Below, piece by piece: positions 36,085-45,019 of a DNA stretch of 64,000 bases. The stretch spans positions 1 through 64,000 of the forward strand of contig JAGBTO010000032.1 of the NCBI GenBank assembly GCA_017631285.1, written 5' to 3'. The notes below the pieces were generated by a model. That model was not told where the DNA came from and did no database searches. It saw nothing but the letters and a program-made list of their open reading frames with translations. The translations under genes were made by a program, and so were the position numbers. Source of the stretch: Alistipes sp. (GTDB taxonomy: Bacteria; Bacteroidota; Bacteroidia; Bacteroidales; Rikenellaceae). Numbering within the stretch: the first letter of the stretch is position 1; every line of letters begins with the position of its first letter.

Positions 36085-37098
36085 TTATTGAGCATTTTTT
36101 GCCTCTTTTGCCGCAGCCTCATCAGCTCGTTTGATAGCATTCTTTTCGGCTTTTGCCTTGGCTCTCTCCACCTTCTTATAGGGATTACTACCAAAGACAG
36201 AAACATTTATATAGCGATATGGATTCTCTTTCAAATCAGCCAAAAGCACCGACAAATTATCGCTTGCCTCTGTAAGATTCTCATACAACTCACCATCACT
36301 AAGCAACTTACCCACGCTACCATCTTTATCATTAACGGCAGACAACACCTCGTTCAGCTTAGTCACAGCACTCTCAACCTCGGCAACAAGTTTTGACTGA
36401 GCTAATTGTGTTGAGAATGTATTTAAATTACCAATGATTGACTCAATCTGCTCGGAGTTATCACCAAGACTCTTTGAGAACTTACTCAACGACTCCAAAG
36501 CCTCCTCCAGGTGTGCGCGTTCCTGAGCAAACATAGCATTGGCATTACCTGTCAGTCCATCAACATTTGACACTATACTGGTTATATTCTCGGTGTTCTG
36601 CGCCATCAATGTATTGACACTTTCAAGCGTTTGAGTTAAATTATCCATTATCACCGTAACCTTGGTTATCAGACCCTCCATCTCAGAACCAGCTAATTCC
36701 ATCAGATCGACACTCTTTTCAGTCTGCAGCGTACCTTCATTAGGAATCATCTCAGTAGCAGTTCCATAAACAATCTCAACAGCCTTTCCACCCATTAATC
36801 CATCGCTAAAAATCTTTGCCTTTGAATCTACGGGAATCTGATATTGCTTATCAATAGTCATCTCCACTTCAACACCTTTAGTTGGGTCAGTATTGAGAGT
36901 TACATTAGTAACAGTGCCGACTTTCACACCATAAATCATCACATGCGAAGCTGGTTGGATACCTCCAACCTGGTCATAGTTAGCATAATAAACATTGTTT
37001 TTGCTAAAAACATCGATACCTTTTAGGTATTTGATAACACCCCAACCCAAAATCAGTACCGCAACAGCAAATAATCCAACTTTAATTTCTCTTTTCAT
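36085..37098 (-). CDS. MlaD/MCE family lipid-transport protein
   Basis: MCE proteins move phospholipids between inner and outer membrane. The 337-residue protein has one N-terminal membrane helix (about 6-26), an MCE domain (about 37-115; YDQVGGIQPASHVMIYGVKVGTV) and a long periplasmic helical region. The C-terminal tail is rich in Ala, Lys and Glu. No ATPase (MlaF) or permease (MlaE) gene is adjacent. It is 15 nt downstream of the amidase gene, a neighbourhood common in Bacteroidales. Confidence 0.93.
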   Translation of the reverse strand: MKREIKVGLFAVAVLILGWGVIKYLKGIDVFSKNNVYYANYDQVGGIQPASHVMIYGVKVGTVTNVTLNTDPTKGVEVEMTIDKQYQIPVDSKAKIFSDGLMGGKAVEIVYGTATEMIPNEGTLQTEKSVDLMELAGSEMEGLITKVTVIMDNLTQTLESVNTLMAQNTENITSIVSNVDGLTGNANAMFAQERAHLEEALESLSKFSKSLGDNSEQIESIIGNLNTFSTQLAQSKLVAEVESAVTKLNEVLSAVNDKDGSVGKLLSDGELYENLTEASDNLSVLLADLKENPYRYINVSVFGSNPYKKVERAKAKAEKNAIKRADEAAAKEAKNAQ

Positions 37099-37113
37099 AT
37101 CTATGTATTTTTT

Positions 37114-38262
37114 CTACTTAACAATCTTATCGCCTTGAAAATGAACAACAAATGCCCCACTAAATACACTCCTAAGCGTTGACAAGTTGCGTTGCGCCTC
37201 TTCTCGGGAAGCATACTCTCCAAAACAATATTTATACTTCAAAGTGCCAGTTCCAACATAGCATTTAACCTTTCCCCGATAGTTTTTAAACTGACTATCA
37301 TTTAGGCTTATTTTCTTATCCGATGCTAAAACCTGAATTGCATAACCTTCGTTCACCTTTCGTACTGTCGATACAGGTTTAACATCAGACTTTTCCTTTT
37401 CCTTAACACCTTGCATAGAGGTCTTTTCAACCTCAACCTCCTTTAGATCATCATCTTCGGCAATCACCACACTCCCGGAGAGTTTGTTTATGTGACTCAC
37501 ATACTCCTTTACCGCATCACATAACATTCTGGCCAGTTCTCGCTGACCCTTCTCGGAATTCATATAAGCAAGCTCCTTGGCATTACTCATAAAACCTATC
37601 TCGGTAAGCACGCTTGGCATATCGGTAGCATACAAAACCTTCAAGAGCTGACGATTCACACGACGAGCATTACGCCCTCCCTTAGCATAATGAGCCTGCA
37701 TGATTCGAGCCATCATTTCACTATACTCGCCATAGGTGAATTGCAGATTCTGTATATACGCCCTCACCATTGCAGCGGTGTTTTCATCCGACATATCAAT
37801 CAGCTCATCACGGTTATTATTGTATAGAGCATTCTCATTGTAACGGGTCTCTTTTTCACTCTCGCCCATTATGATAGTCTCAGCGCCATATACTGATGTT
37901 GCTTTGGGCGCAGCATTTGCATGGATTGAAATAAAGAAATCGCCACCAGCTCGATTTGCAATATTTGCACGAGCAGTCAAATCATCATTCAGGGTTTTAC
38001 CCAATGCCACATCGGTTTTTCGAGTATATACAACCTTCACATTGGGCAATTCGCTCTCTATCAAAGCACCCAATTTCAAGGCCACTTTCAGATTTAAATC
38101 TTTCTCCTTAACCTTGCCATATACAGCACCTGGGAAGATGCCTCCATGACCAGCATCTATCACAATAACCTTCACTCCTGGCGACGTATTTTGAGCAACA
38201 ATATTCGTTGTTGCAAAAAACGTCACGAGGAGAATAAACAAAAACCCAACTGCATGTTTCAT
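37114..38262 (-). CDS. N-acetylmuramoyl-L-alanine amidase with SPOR domain
   Basis: This secreted hydrolase cuts the amide between MurNAc and the stem peptide. I chose the ATG at 38262; a TTG at 38274 adds four residues before the signal peptide (KHAVGFLFILLVTFFATTNIVA-Q). The Amidase_3 domain (about 30-255) shows the zinc ligands in VIDAGHGG and ISIHANAA and the catalytic Glu in VLTEIGFMSN. A C-terminal SPOR-like domain (about 300-382; YAIQVLASDK, CFGEYASREEAQ) should bind denuded glycan at the septum. It is the first gene of the long minus-strand run and is divergent from the LptD-like gene. Confidence 0.93.
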   Translation of the reverse strand: MKHAVGFLFILLVTFFATTNIVAQNTSPGVKVIVIDAGHGGIFPGAVYGKVKEKDLNLKVALKLGALIESELPNVKVVYTRKTDVALGKTLNDDLTARANIANRAGGDFFISIHANAAPKATSVYGAETIIMGESEKETRYNENALYNNNRDELIDMSDENTAAMVRAYIQNLQFTYGEYSEMMARIMQAHYAKGGRNARRVNRQLLKVLYATDMPSVLTEIGFMSNAKELAYMNSEKGQRELARMLCDAVKEYVSHINKLSGSVVIAEDDDLKEVEVEKTSMQGVKEKEKSDVKPVSTVRKVNEGYAIQVLASDKKISLNDSQFKNYRGKVKCYVGTGTLKYKYCFGEYASREEAQRNLSTLRSVFSGAFVVHFQGDKIVK

Positions 38263-38302
38263 AAAAACTCTCAATTTTTAGCGTTATTCCATAAAAAAAC
38301 GC

Positions 38303-38310
38303 TATATTTG
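38303..38310 (+). promoter_or_regulatory. -7 element of the LptD-like gene promoter
   Basis: TATATTTG fits TAnnTTTG. A transcript would start near 38317, about 85 nt before the TTG at 38403. No clear TTG lies about 20 nt upstream. The opposing amidase promoter lies 67 nt downstream of it, so the two transcripts overlap. Confidence 0.5.
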
Positions 38311-38360
38311 TCAGTTAAAAAACCACAACAAAAGAGACCACGAGTTCTATTTAGAGCGGT

Positions 38361-38380
38361 TTTGCCGACTTGTCGGCAAA
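38361..38380. promoter_or_regulatory. Inverted repeat overlapping divergent promoters (possible operator or leader hairpin)
   Basis: Arms TTTGCCGAC and GTCGGCAAA are separated by TT. The right arm overlaps the amidase -7 box (TACCTTTG, minus strand). In the lptD transcript it could fold into a hairpin that hides a TTG at 38370. A protein operator or an RNA hairpin would both fit. Confidence 0.5.
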
Positions 38381-38384
38381 GGTA
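38377..38384 (-). promoter_or_regulatory. -7 element of the amidase operon promoter
   Basis: TACCTTTG on the minus strand (38384-38377) fits TAnnTTTG; a TTG (38410-38408) lies 23 nt upstream, slightly long. The amidase ATG is about 115 nt downstream. It overlaps the inverted repeat at 38361-38380. Confidence 0.5.
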
Positions 38385-38402
38385 CAAAAAAATATTGATA
38401 TT

Positions 38403-41168
38403 TTGGACAAATTTAGAATTAAATATCTCCTTTCTGTAGCAGTTATACTGCTATTTGTGCAAGTCGTAATCGGCTCAGCACCGTCGTGGCTTGCTCCAAG
38501 CATTTCAACTCTGCCTGAAATCGCATTACAAGATACCACACAAAAGAGACAGAGAACAAGAAGACAGACTGCAAATACCGAAATTGGACCCAAGCCCGAT
38601 TCGACCATCGCAACTATTGATGCAGATACATTGTTAGCAGCATTGGCCGATAGCATCGCCGCACGCCAACGCTCTTCGGGTAAAGGAACGGGATTGGAAC
38701 AAGTAATCTCAGGTAGAGCGGCAGACTCATTGCATTATGACTTACGCAACAACACCGTACACCTCTACGAGAAGGGCGAGGTAACGTATGGCAACATGCA
38801 GCTCAAGGCCGACTTCATGAATATAGACCTCGACAATAAGGAGATTTACGCCTTTGGAAAGACCGATTCAACCGGAGTTGAAACCGTGGTTACTCGTCCG
38901 GAATTTACCCAAGGAGGAAGTACCCTCAACATGGATACCATCAAATACAACATCGAATCGCAGCGCGCCAAGATTAAAAACATTGCGACACAACAAGGTG
39001 ATGGATGGCTTGTAGGACATGCCGTAAAGCGCATGGAAGATAACACCATCAACATTGGCGAAGGTATGTATACAACATGTGATCAAACCGAGGCACCACA
39101 CTTCTACTATTGGATGTCAAAAGCAAAGGTTAAGACTGGCAAAAATGGTAAAGTTATCATGGGCCCTGGCCACTTGGTTATCGAGGATGTTCATATTCCA
39201 TTCTTGGGTCTTCCTGAGGGTTTCTTCCCTCTAAGCTCTGGCCCCAAGTCGGGTATCCTGATGCCATCATATGGTGAGGAGGCTCGTCGTGGTTTCTACA
39301 TGCGAGGATTGGGTTACTATTTCACCATAAGCCAATACATGGACCTTACGCTCACAGGTGGTTTTTACACACTCGGTTCATGGGAAGCACAAGCTGTATC
39401 GCGATACATCAAGAAGTACAAATATTCGGGCAATTTGAACTTCAACTACTCGAGCATACGCACAGGTGATAAGGGCGACCCCGATTTCATCAAACAAAAC
39501 AACTTCCGCCTACAGTGGACACATTCTCAAGACCCTAAGGCTAATCCTGGCTCGACATTCTCGGCTTCGGTGAATTTATCATCGAGCGGTTACAGCCGCT
39601 ATTCGGCTACCAACCTGAACGACATGCTTGCCACACAGACCAACTCTTCAATCTCTTATTCAAAGAATTGGGCAGGCACTCCATTTTCATTATCTATGAA
39701 CATGGCGGTTTCTCAGAACTCGCAGACACAGGCAATATCGGCAACCTTGCCAAATGTATCTTTTAACGTTTCAAAATTCTTCCCTTTGAAACGCAAATTA
39801 AAGATGGGTAAGGATCGTTGGTATGAAAAGATATCAATGAGCTACTCGGCCAAGATGACAAACTCTGTATCGGCAAAAGAGAATGACATTTTTACTCGCG
39901 AATCGCTCAATAAGATGCGCAACGGTATTCAACACACTATACCCGTACAAGCATCTTTCAGTATATTGAACCATCTTAACATTACCCCCAACGCCAACTA
40001 TACAGAACGTTGGTACTTCAAAAAAGTTGAGCGCGAGTGGGATTCAGAGACAAACACAGTTAAGACTCTTGACCCAGAATACGGATTCTATCGTTTATAC
40101 AATTACAATGCTGGAGTTTCCATGTCCACCACGCTTTATGGAATGTGGCAGGTAAAGGAGAAATACAAGGATATGAAGATTCAAGCCATACGTCATACTA
40201 TCAATCCTCAAGTTAACTTCTCATATTCGCCTAACTTCGGAAATCAAAAGTATGGCTTCTACCAGACCATCCAGAGCGATTCTACGGGACGAGCTATGAC
40301 GTATTCTCCTTATCAAGATAATGCATACGGCGTTCCTCCAACAAGCGAAAGTATGTCAATGTCATTCTCGCTATCACAAAGCCTCGAGATGAAGGTCTTA
40401 AGCAAGCGTGATACGACTGGCGTTAAGAAGGTAAAGCTAATTGACGATTTGGGAATCGGCGGTTCATACAATTTCCTTGCCGACTCAATGAAATTGTCAA
40501 CAATCAGCTTATCATTACGTTCATCAGTATCCAAGAAATTCGGAATTAACCTTCGCGCCACACTCGACCCTTATGAGGTTACACCACAGGGTAAGCGTTA
40601 CGACAAACTCACATGGCGCAGAGGTAATTTGGGTCGCATTGTTAATACTGGTTGGAGTTTTGGATACTCGTTTAAGTCTCGAGACAGCTCTACTCCGGCC
40701 ATAAACGACATCAATAGTATTCCACCAGAATACACCAACCCATTCTATGACCCATACGGTCGAATGGACCCTACTCTGCGAAGACGATATATGGCTCAAA
40801 CATATTACGACTTCTCGTTGCCATGGAACTTAGGATTTAATTATAACATAAATTACAACCTAAGTTACGTAAACAACGGTACAACGGGTACAAAACGTAA
40901 CATTACCCAAACCCTCGGCTTTAATGGTAGCTTGACCTTCTCGAAAAAAATGGGAGCAACCATCTCGGGAGGTTTCGATATATCGAGTGGTAAACTTTCA
41001 GCAACGTCAATCAACATCGCACGTGATTTGCACTGCTGGCAGATGTCATTCTCGTGGATTCCGTTTGGACACTACAAGAGTTGGAGTTTCCATATTGGCG
41101 TAAAAGCAGCCTCATTGCAAGACTTGAAGTACGACAAGAGTCAATCAATGTACGACAACTTTTATTAG
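38403..41168 (+). CDS. LptD/OstA-like outer-membrane LPS assembly protein
   Basis: This protein should insert lipopolysaccharide into the outer membrane. The frame has no ATG before about residue 142, so a TTG start is needed. TTG 38403 gives DKFRIKYLLSVAVILLF as a clean signal peptide; TTG 38370 lies inside an inverted repeat and adds 11 residues. A periplasmic OstA-type beta-jellyroll (about 110-230; NNTVHLYEKGEVTYGN, YAFGKTDSTG) is followed by a large barrel (about 250-920). The region GPGHLVIEDVHIPFLGLPEGFFPL matches the plug/barrel junction. Bacteroidetes LptD is longer than the E. coli protein. A DUF4886 gene follows 9 nt later. Confidence 0.88.
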   Translation: MDKFRIKYLLSVAVILLFVQVVIGSAPSWLAPSISTLPEIALQDTTQKRQRTRRQTANTEIGPKPDSTIATIDADTLLAALADSIAARQRSSGKGTGLEQVISGRAADSLHYDLRNNTVHLYEKGEVTYGNMQLKADFMNIDLDNKEIYAFGKTDSTGVETVVTRPEFTQGGSTLNMDTIKYNIESQRAKIKNIATQQGDGWLVGHAVKRMEDNTINIGEGMYTTCDQTEAPHFYYWMSKAKVKTGKNGKVIMGPGHLVIEDVHIPFLGLPEGFFPLSSGPKSGILMPSYGEEARRGFYMRGLGYYFTISQYMDLTLTGGFYTLGSWEAQAVSRYIKKYKYSGNLNFNYSSIRTGDKGDPDFIKQNNFRLQWTHSQDPKANPGSTFSASVNLSSSGYSRYSATNLNDMLATQTNSSISYSKNWAGTPFSLSMNMAVSQNSQTQAISATLPNVSFNVSKFFPLKRKLKMGKDRWYEKISMSYSAKMTNSVSAKENDIFTRESLNKMRNGIQHTIPVQASFSILNHLNITPNANYTERWYFKKVEREWDSETNTVKTLDPEYGFYRLYNYNAGVSMSTTLYGMWQVKEKYKDMKIQAIRHTINPQVNFSYSPNFGNQKYGFYQTIQSDSTGRAMTYSPYQDNAYGVPPTSESMSMSFSLSQSLEMKVLSKRDTTGVKKVKLIDDLGIGGSYNFLADSMKLSTISLSLRSSVSKKFGINLRATLDPYEVTPQGKRYDKLTWRRGNLGRIVNTGWSFGYSFKSRDSSTPAINDINSIPPEYTNPFYDPYGRMDPTLRRRYMAQTYYDFSLPWNLGFNYNINYNLSYVNNGTTGTKRNITQTLGFNGSLTFSKKMGATISGGFDISSGKLSATSINIARDLHCWQMSFSWIPFGHYKSWSFHIGVKAASLQDLKYDKSQSMYDNFY

Positions 41169-41177
41169 TAACCGATA

Positions 41178-42113
41178 ATGAAACGACTTTTGATTTTGGG
41201 GTTCGTTATATGCCTTATAACGTATAACTCGACTATCTGGGCTCAATCATCAAGCGATAACACATTACGCATATTGGCTATCGGGAATAGTTTCTCGGAT
41301 GACGGTATGGAATACCTTCCTGCGCTTCTCGACAATCTAAATGTCAAGAATGTTGAGGTAGCTCGTTTATACGTAGGTGGATGCTCTTTAAAACAGCATC
41401 TCACACTCTTCAACGAGCAAGAGGATGCCTATATACTCAATCGTTCCGAAGCTGGGGGGAATCGCTGGGTAGAGTCCCAAGCAAAGGTCTCGCTTAGATT
41501 TGCATTATCTTTAGGCAAGTGGGATATAATAACCCTACAGCAGCAATCGGGGCAGTCGGGATTATACGATAGCTATGAACCTTACTTGGGCGAATTAATA
41601 CAAATCATCAAAGAATTACAACCATCGGCTCGCATAGCTTGGCATATGACTTGGTCATACAGTTCCAATAGCAAGCATGGAGAGTTTCGAAATTACGAGA
41701 GTAACTCTCAAAAAATGTTGGAGGCTATATACAATGCCACACAGCAAGCCATCAAAGCACACCCCGAGATTGAAATCATCATACCCGCCGGCACAGCTAT
41801 ACAATCTTTAAGGATGTCTGCAATAAACAACTATCCTCACGACCTAACACGCGATGGCTATCACATGGGATTTGGCGCAGGTCGTTACGCATTGGCTTGC
41901 GTATGGTATGAAGAGCTCATAGCTCCATTCACTAAGATATCAATGAAAGGCAACACCTTATTTATTAATAAGGGTATGATTGCCGTAACCCCAATCACTG
42001 CGGCATATTGTCAGATGGCAGCACAAAATGCCGTGCGTAAAAATTTTACCCCTAAAAAGGTTAAGCAAGTTAAACACACATTGCAAAAAATAGAGCAAAA
42101 CAGAAAATATTAA
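41178..42113 (+). CDS. Secreted SGNH/GDSL-like hydrolase (DUF4886)
   Basis: The signal peptide ends near WA-Q, so this 311-residue protein is periplasmic. Block I of the SGNH family is seen as LAIGNSFSDDG with the nucleophile Ser, an Asn/Gln-rich middle (DIITLQQQSGQSG) serves as the oxyanion region, and DGYHMGFGAGRYALA supplies the Asp-x-x-His pair. It could be an esterase acting on acetylated glycans; the substrate is not shown. It lies between the LptD-like gene and an ABC-F gene with gaps of 9 nt each. Confidence 0.87.
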   Translation: MKRLLILGFVICLITYNSTIWAQSSSDNTLRILAIGNSFSDDGMEYLPALLDNLNVKNVEVARLYVGGCSLKQHLTLFNEQEDAYILNRSEAGGNRWVESQAKVSLRFALSLGKWDIITLQQQSGQSGLYDSYEPYLGELIQIIKELQPSARIAWHMTWSYSSNSKHGEFRNYESNSQKMLEAIYNATQQAIKAHPEIEIIIPAGTAIQSLRMSAINNYPHDLTRDGYHMGFGAGRYALACVWYEELIAPFTKISMKGNTLFINKGMIAVTPITAAYCQMAAQNAVRKNFTPKKVKQVKHTLQKIEQNRKY

Positions 42114-42122
42114 GATCCACTC

Positions 42123-44003
42123 ATGGCAAGTTTCCTTCAAGTAGAGAACATTAGTAAGTCATATGGCGACAAAGTACTTTTTCGCAACATCAGCTTCAAT
42201 ATAAACGAGGGTGATAAGATTGCTCTTATTGCTCCTAATGGCACAGGCAAGAGTTCCTTGCTGAAGATTCTCGCTGGCGTAGACTCTTCAGATCGCGGCG
42301 GCGAAATTAAATTCATGAAGGATATCAAAGTGGCATTTTTGGACCAAACCTGTGAATTTAATCCGTCAAGCACCCTTTTCGACGAAGTGTATTCTCGCTT
42401 GGGAAAGACCTACGATGTCATACGCAACTATGAAAAAGCTTTAGCTTCAGGGGATGAAAAAAGCATATCCCAAGCTATGACTGCAATGGATGCTGTAGAT
42501 GGATGGAATGCCGAACAACGTGTAAAGCAAGTATTGTCATCGTTAAAGCTATCTCGCCTTGACCAACCTATGGGGGAATTATCGGGTGGAGAAGCCAAAC
42601 GTGCAGCCATAGCTTTAATGCTGCTACAAGATGCCGACTTCCTCGTCATGGACGAGCCTACAAACCATCTCGATATTGACATCATTGAATACCTCGAGAG
42701 CCATCTTCAAAAGTCACGTTGCACACTTCTCATGGTCACTCATGACCGTTATTTCCTAGATAGAGTGTGTAACACGATATTCGAATTGGATCGAGGTGAA
42801 CTGTTTTCATATAAGGCCAACTACTCAACATTTCTCGCAAAACGCGAGGAGCGATACAATAATATGCAAGCCAACATAGACAAGGCTCGCAACCTATTAC
42901 GTCGTGAGTTGGAGTGGATACGAAGTACGCCACAAGCTCGTACAGGCAAGGCTCGTTATCGCGTAAATGCCTTTTACGACCTGAAAGACAAGGCCGCAGT
43001 AAACCTATCGCAACGCAACATGTCAATCGATGTTGCCACTTCTCGTTTGGGTGGCAAGATTATCGACTGCAACGATGTGACTCTGCACTTTGGAGATAGA
43101 TGTATGCTAAACAGTTTCTCGTACAAGTTTTCTCGCTACGAACGCATAGGTATCGTGGGCAAAAATGGTGTCGGCAAGAGTACTTTCTTGAACCTCATGA
43201 CGGGCAATCTAACACCTGAAAAAGGAATCATTGAACGCGGAGAAACCATACGCATTGGTTATTATCGACAAGATGGGATCAACTTTAAACCTGGGCAAAC
43301 TGTTTTAGACATAGTGCGCGACATAGCAGAGACTGTCGAAACCTCTGATGGGCACAAAATATCGGTTACAAGTTTACTCTACCAATTTCTCTTTCCCCAA
43401 GAAGCTCTCAATAAACGCATAGAGATTTTAAGTGGCGGAGAGCAGCGTCGCCTATATTTATTGACGATATTAATGCGCAACCCAAACTTCCTGATTCTTG
43501 ATGAGCCAACCAACGACTTGGATATTCTAACATTAAATGTGTTGGAGGAGTATCTGCTCTCGTTTAAGGGTTGCTTGCTCATCGTATCACACGACCGATA
43601 CTTCCTTGACAAGACTGTTGATCACCTATTTATTTTCCGCGAAGGTGGCAATGTAAAGGATTTCGTTGGTCAATATAGCGAATATCGTGAATACATAAAG
43701 GAACAAGAGGCCGAAGAGGCTCGACAACAAAAGATTGAAGCAGAAAAGAGCGCAAAAACCACCAAACCGATACAATCTTCAACACCTGCTCGACGCAAAC
43801 TATCGTTCAAAGAACAACGCGAATTAGAACAATTAGAGAAAGATATTGCCCAACTGGAAGCAGAACAACACCAGCTGGAAGAACAACTTGGATTAAATTC
43901 GCTCAATCATGAGGAGCTAACAGCGGCATCGGCTCGAATAGCTCAAATAATTAATGAATTAGATACAAAAGAGATGCGTTGGTTGGAACTCAGCGAATTA
44001 TAA
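42123..44003 (+). CDS. ABC-F family ATPase (Uup-like)
   Basis: ABC-F proteins bind ribosomes and relieve stalling; they have no membrane part. The 626-residue chain holds two ATPase cassettes. The first has APNGTGKSSLLKIL, LSGGEAKRAAIAL and FLVMDEPTNHLD; the second has GKNGVGKSTFLNLM, LSGGEQRRLYLL and LILDEPTNDLD. The linker (about 240-290) carries the P-site tRNA interaction motif region, and a C-terminal coiled coil (about 555-626) resembles Uup. It is probably housekeeping, not an antibiotic-resistance type, because the linker is short. Confidence 0.94.
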   Translation: MASFLQVENISKSYGDKVLFRNISFNINEGDKIALIAPNGTGKSSLLKILAGVDSSDRGGEIKFMKDIKVAFLDQTCEFNPSSTLFDEVYSRLGKTYDVIRNYEKALASGDEKSISQAMTAMDAVDGWNAEQRVKQVLSSLKLSRLDQPMGELSGGEAKRAAIALMLLQDADFLVMDEPTNHLDIDIIEYLESHLQKSRCTLLMVTHDRYFLDRVCNTIFELDRGELFSYKANYSTFLAKREERYNNMQANIDKARNLLRRELEWIRSTPQARTGKARYRVNAFYDLKDKAAVNLSQRNMSIDVATSRLGGKIIDCNDVTLHFGDRCMLNSFSYKFSRYERIGIVGKNGVGKSTFLNLMTGNLTPEKGIIERGETIRIGYYRQDGINFKPGQTVLDIVRDIAETVETSDGHKISVTSLLYQFLFPQEALNKRIEILSGGEQRRLYLLTILMRNPNFLILDEPTNDLDILTLNVLEEYLLSFKGCLLIVSHDRYFLDKTVDHLFIFREGGNVKDFVGQYSEYREYIKEQEAEEARQQKIEAEKSAKTTKPIQSSTPARRKLSFKEQRELEQLEKDIAQLEAEQHQLEEQLGLNSLNHEELTAASARIAQIINELDTKEMRWLELSEL

Positions 44004-44010
44004 CTGCATA

Positions 44011-44982
44011 ATGAATTTTTTTACACACATAGATATTGACCCGCTACCAAAGCAGATTGATTACTCAAGCCACATATTATCGCTTGGGTCATGTTTTGCC
44101 AGCAACATTGCAATGAGATTACGTGATGCGAAATTCAACATCGTAGCATCACCTACAGGGATTTTGTTTAATCCCGAATCCATTGCAAATACAATCAATC
44201 GTTTAGCCACAAAAATTGAGATATCCACAGCAGAGATGAATCACGATGGTGAGTTATGGTTTCATTACGATTTCCACTCATCATTCTCATCGACAAATCG
44301 CGAGCAAGCTATAGCCGCCATGCATCAAGCCTTAATCAACGGCGCAGAGGCATTGAAAAATGCAGATACCATTATAATAACATTCGGCACAGCATGGGTG
44401 TATCGTCATTGCCAAAGCAGAGAAGTTGTCGCCAATTGTCATAAACAGCCCCACAAATTATTTAATCGCGAACTTCTAACAATTGATGATATTGTAAAAA
44501 GTTGGAGTAACATACTTGCTTCCCACCTTAAAGATAAGCAGGTAATCTTTACCGTAAGCCCCATACGTCACCTGAGCGATGGGCTGGAACAAAACTCTTT
44601 AAGCAAAGCCACATTGCGTTTAGCTATAGCCGAGTTATTAAAACTATTTCCAAACGCCTGCTATTTTCCATCATTCGAAATCATGAACGACGAGTTGCGT
44701 GACTATCGGTTCTATGATGACGACATGATACATCCATCCCGAGTTGCGATAGAGTATATATGGCAACGTTTCACCAAGGTGGCAATCAACAATGCGACTC
44801 ACACCACCATGCAACAAATATCAAAGTTGCAGCAAGCTATGCAGCATAGGCCTTTTAATTCCAATTCCGAGGCACACAAACGTTTTTGTCGTGCACAACT
44901 TGCTATAATTGAGCAATTACAAGGCCAACATCCTCACATAAATTTCGAAGAGGAAAAATCTCACTTTTGCATACATTTATAA
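44011..44982 (+). CDS. GSCFA domain protein
   Basis: The 323-residue protein contains LSLGSCFASNI at about residues 25-35, the motif that gives the GSCFA family its name, with the Ser-Cys pair likely as the active site of an SGNH-like hydrolase. Further family elements are SPTGILFNP, IITFGTAWVYRH and the late DDDMIHPSRVAIEYIW, in which Asp-x-x-His would complete the triad. No signal peptide is seen, so it is cytoplasmic. The function of the family is not established; the gene is 7 nt after the ABC-F gene. Confidence 0.9.
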   Translation: MNFFTHIDIDPLPKQIDYSSHILSLGSCFASNIAMRLRDAKFNIVASPTGILFNPESIANTINRLATKIEISTAEMNHDGELWFHYDFHSSFSSTNREQAIAAMHQALINGAEALKNADTIIITFGTAWVYRHCQSREVVANCHKQPHKLFNRELLTIDDIVKSWSNILASHLKDKQVIFTVSPIRHLSDGLEQNSLSKATLRLAIAELLKLFPNACYFPSFEIMNDELRDYRFYDDDMIHPSRVAIEYIWQRFTKVAINNATHTTMQQISKLQQAMQHRPFNSNSEAHKRFCRAQLAIIEQLQGQHPHINFEEEKSHFCIHL

Positions 44983-45019
44983 AATTTGTAGTAATTTTAC
45001 AGCCACTAAAAGGAATTTT

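Noticed and set aside
44990..45019. Promoter before the pseudo-phosphatase gene
   Set aside because: TAATTTTA and AAAATTTG only partly match TAnnTTTG and no -33 element is at the right distance; the gene may be expressed from upstream.
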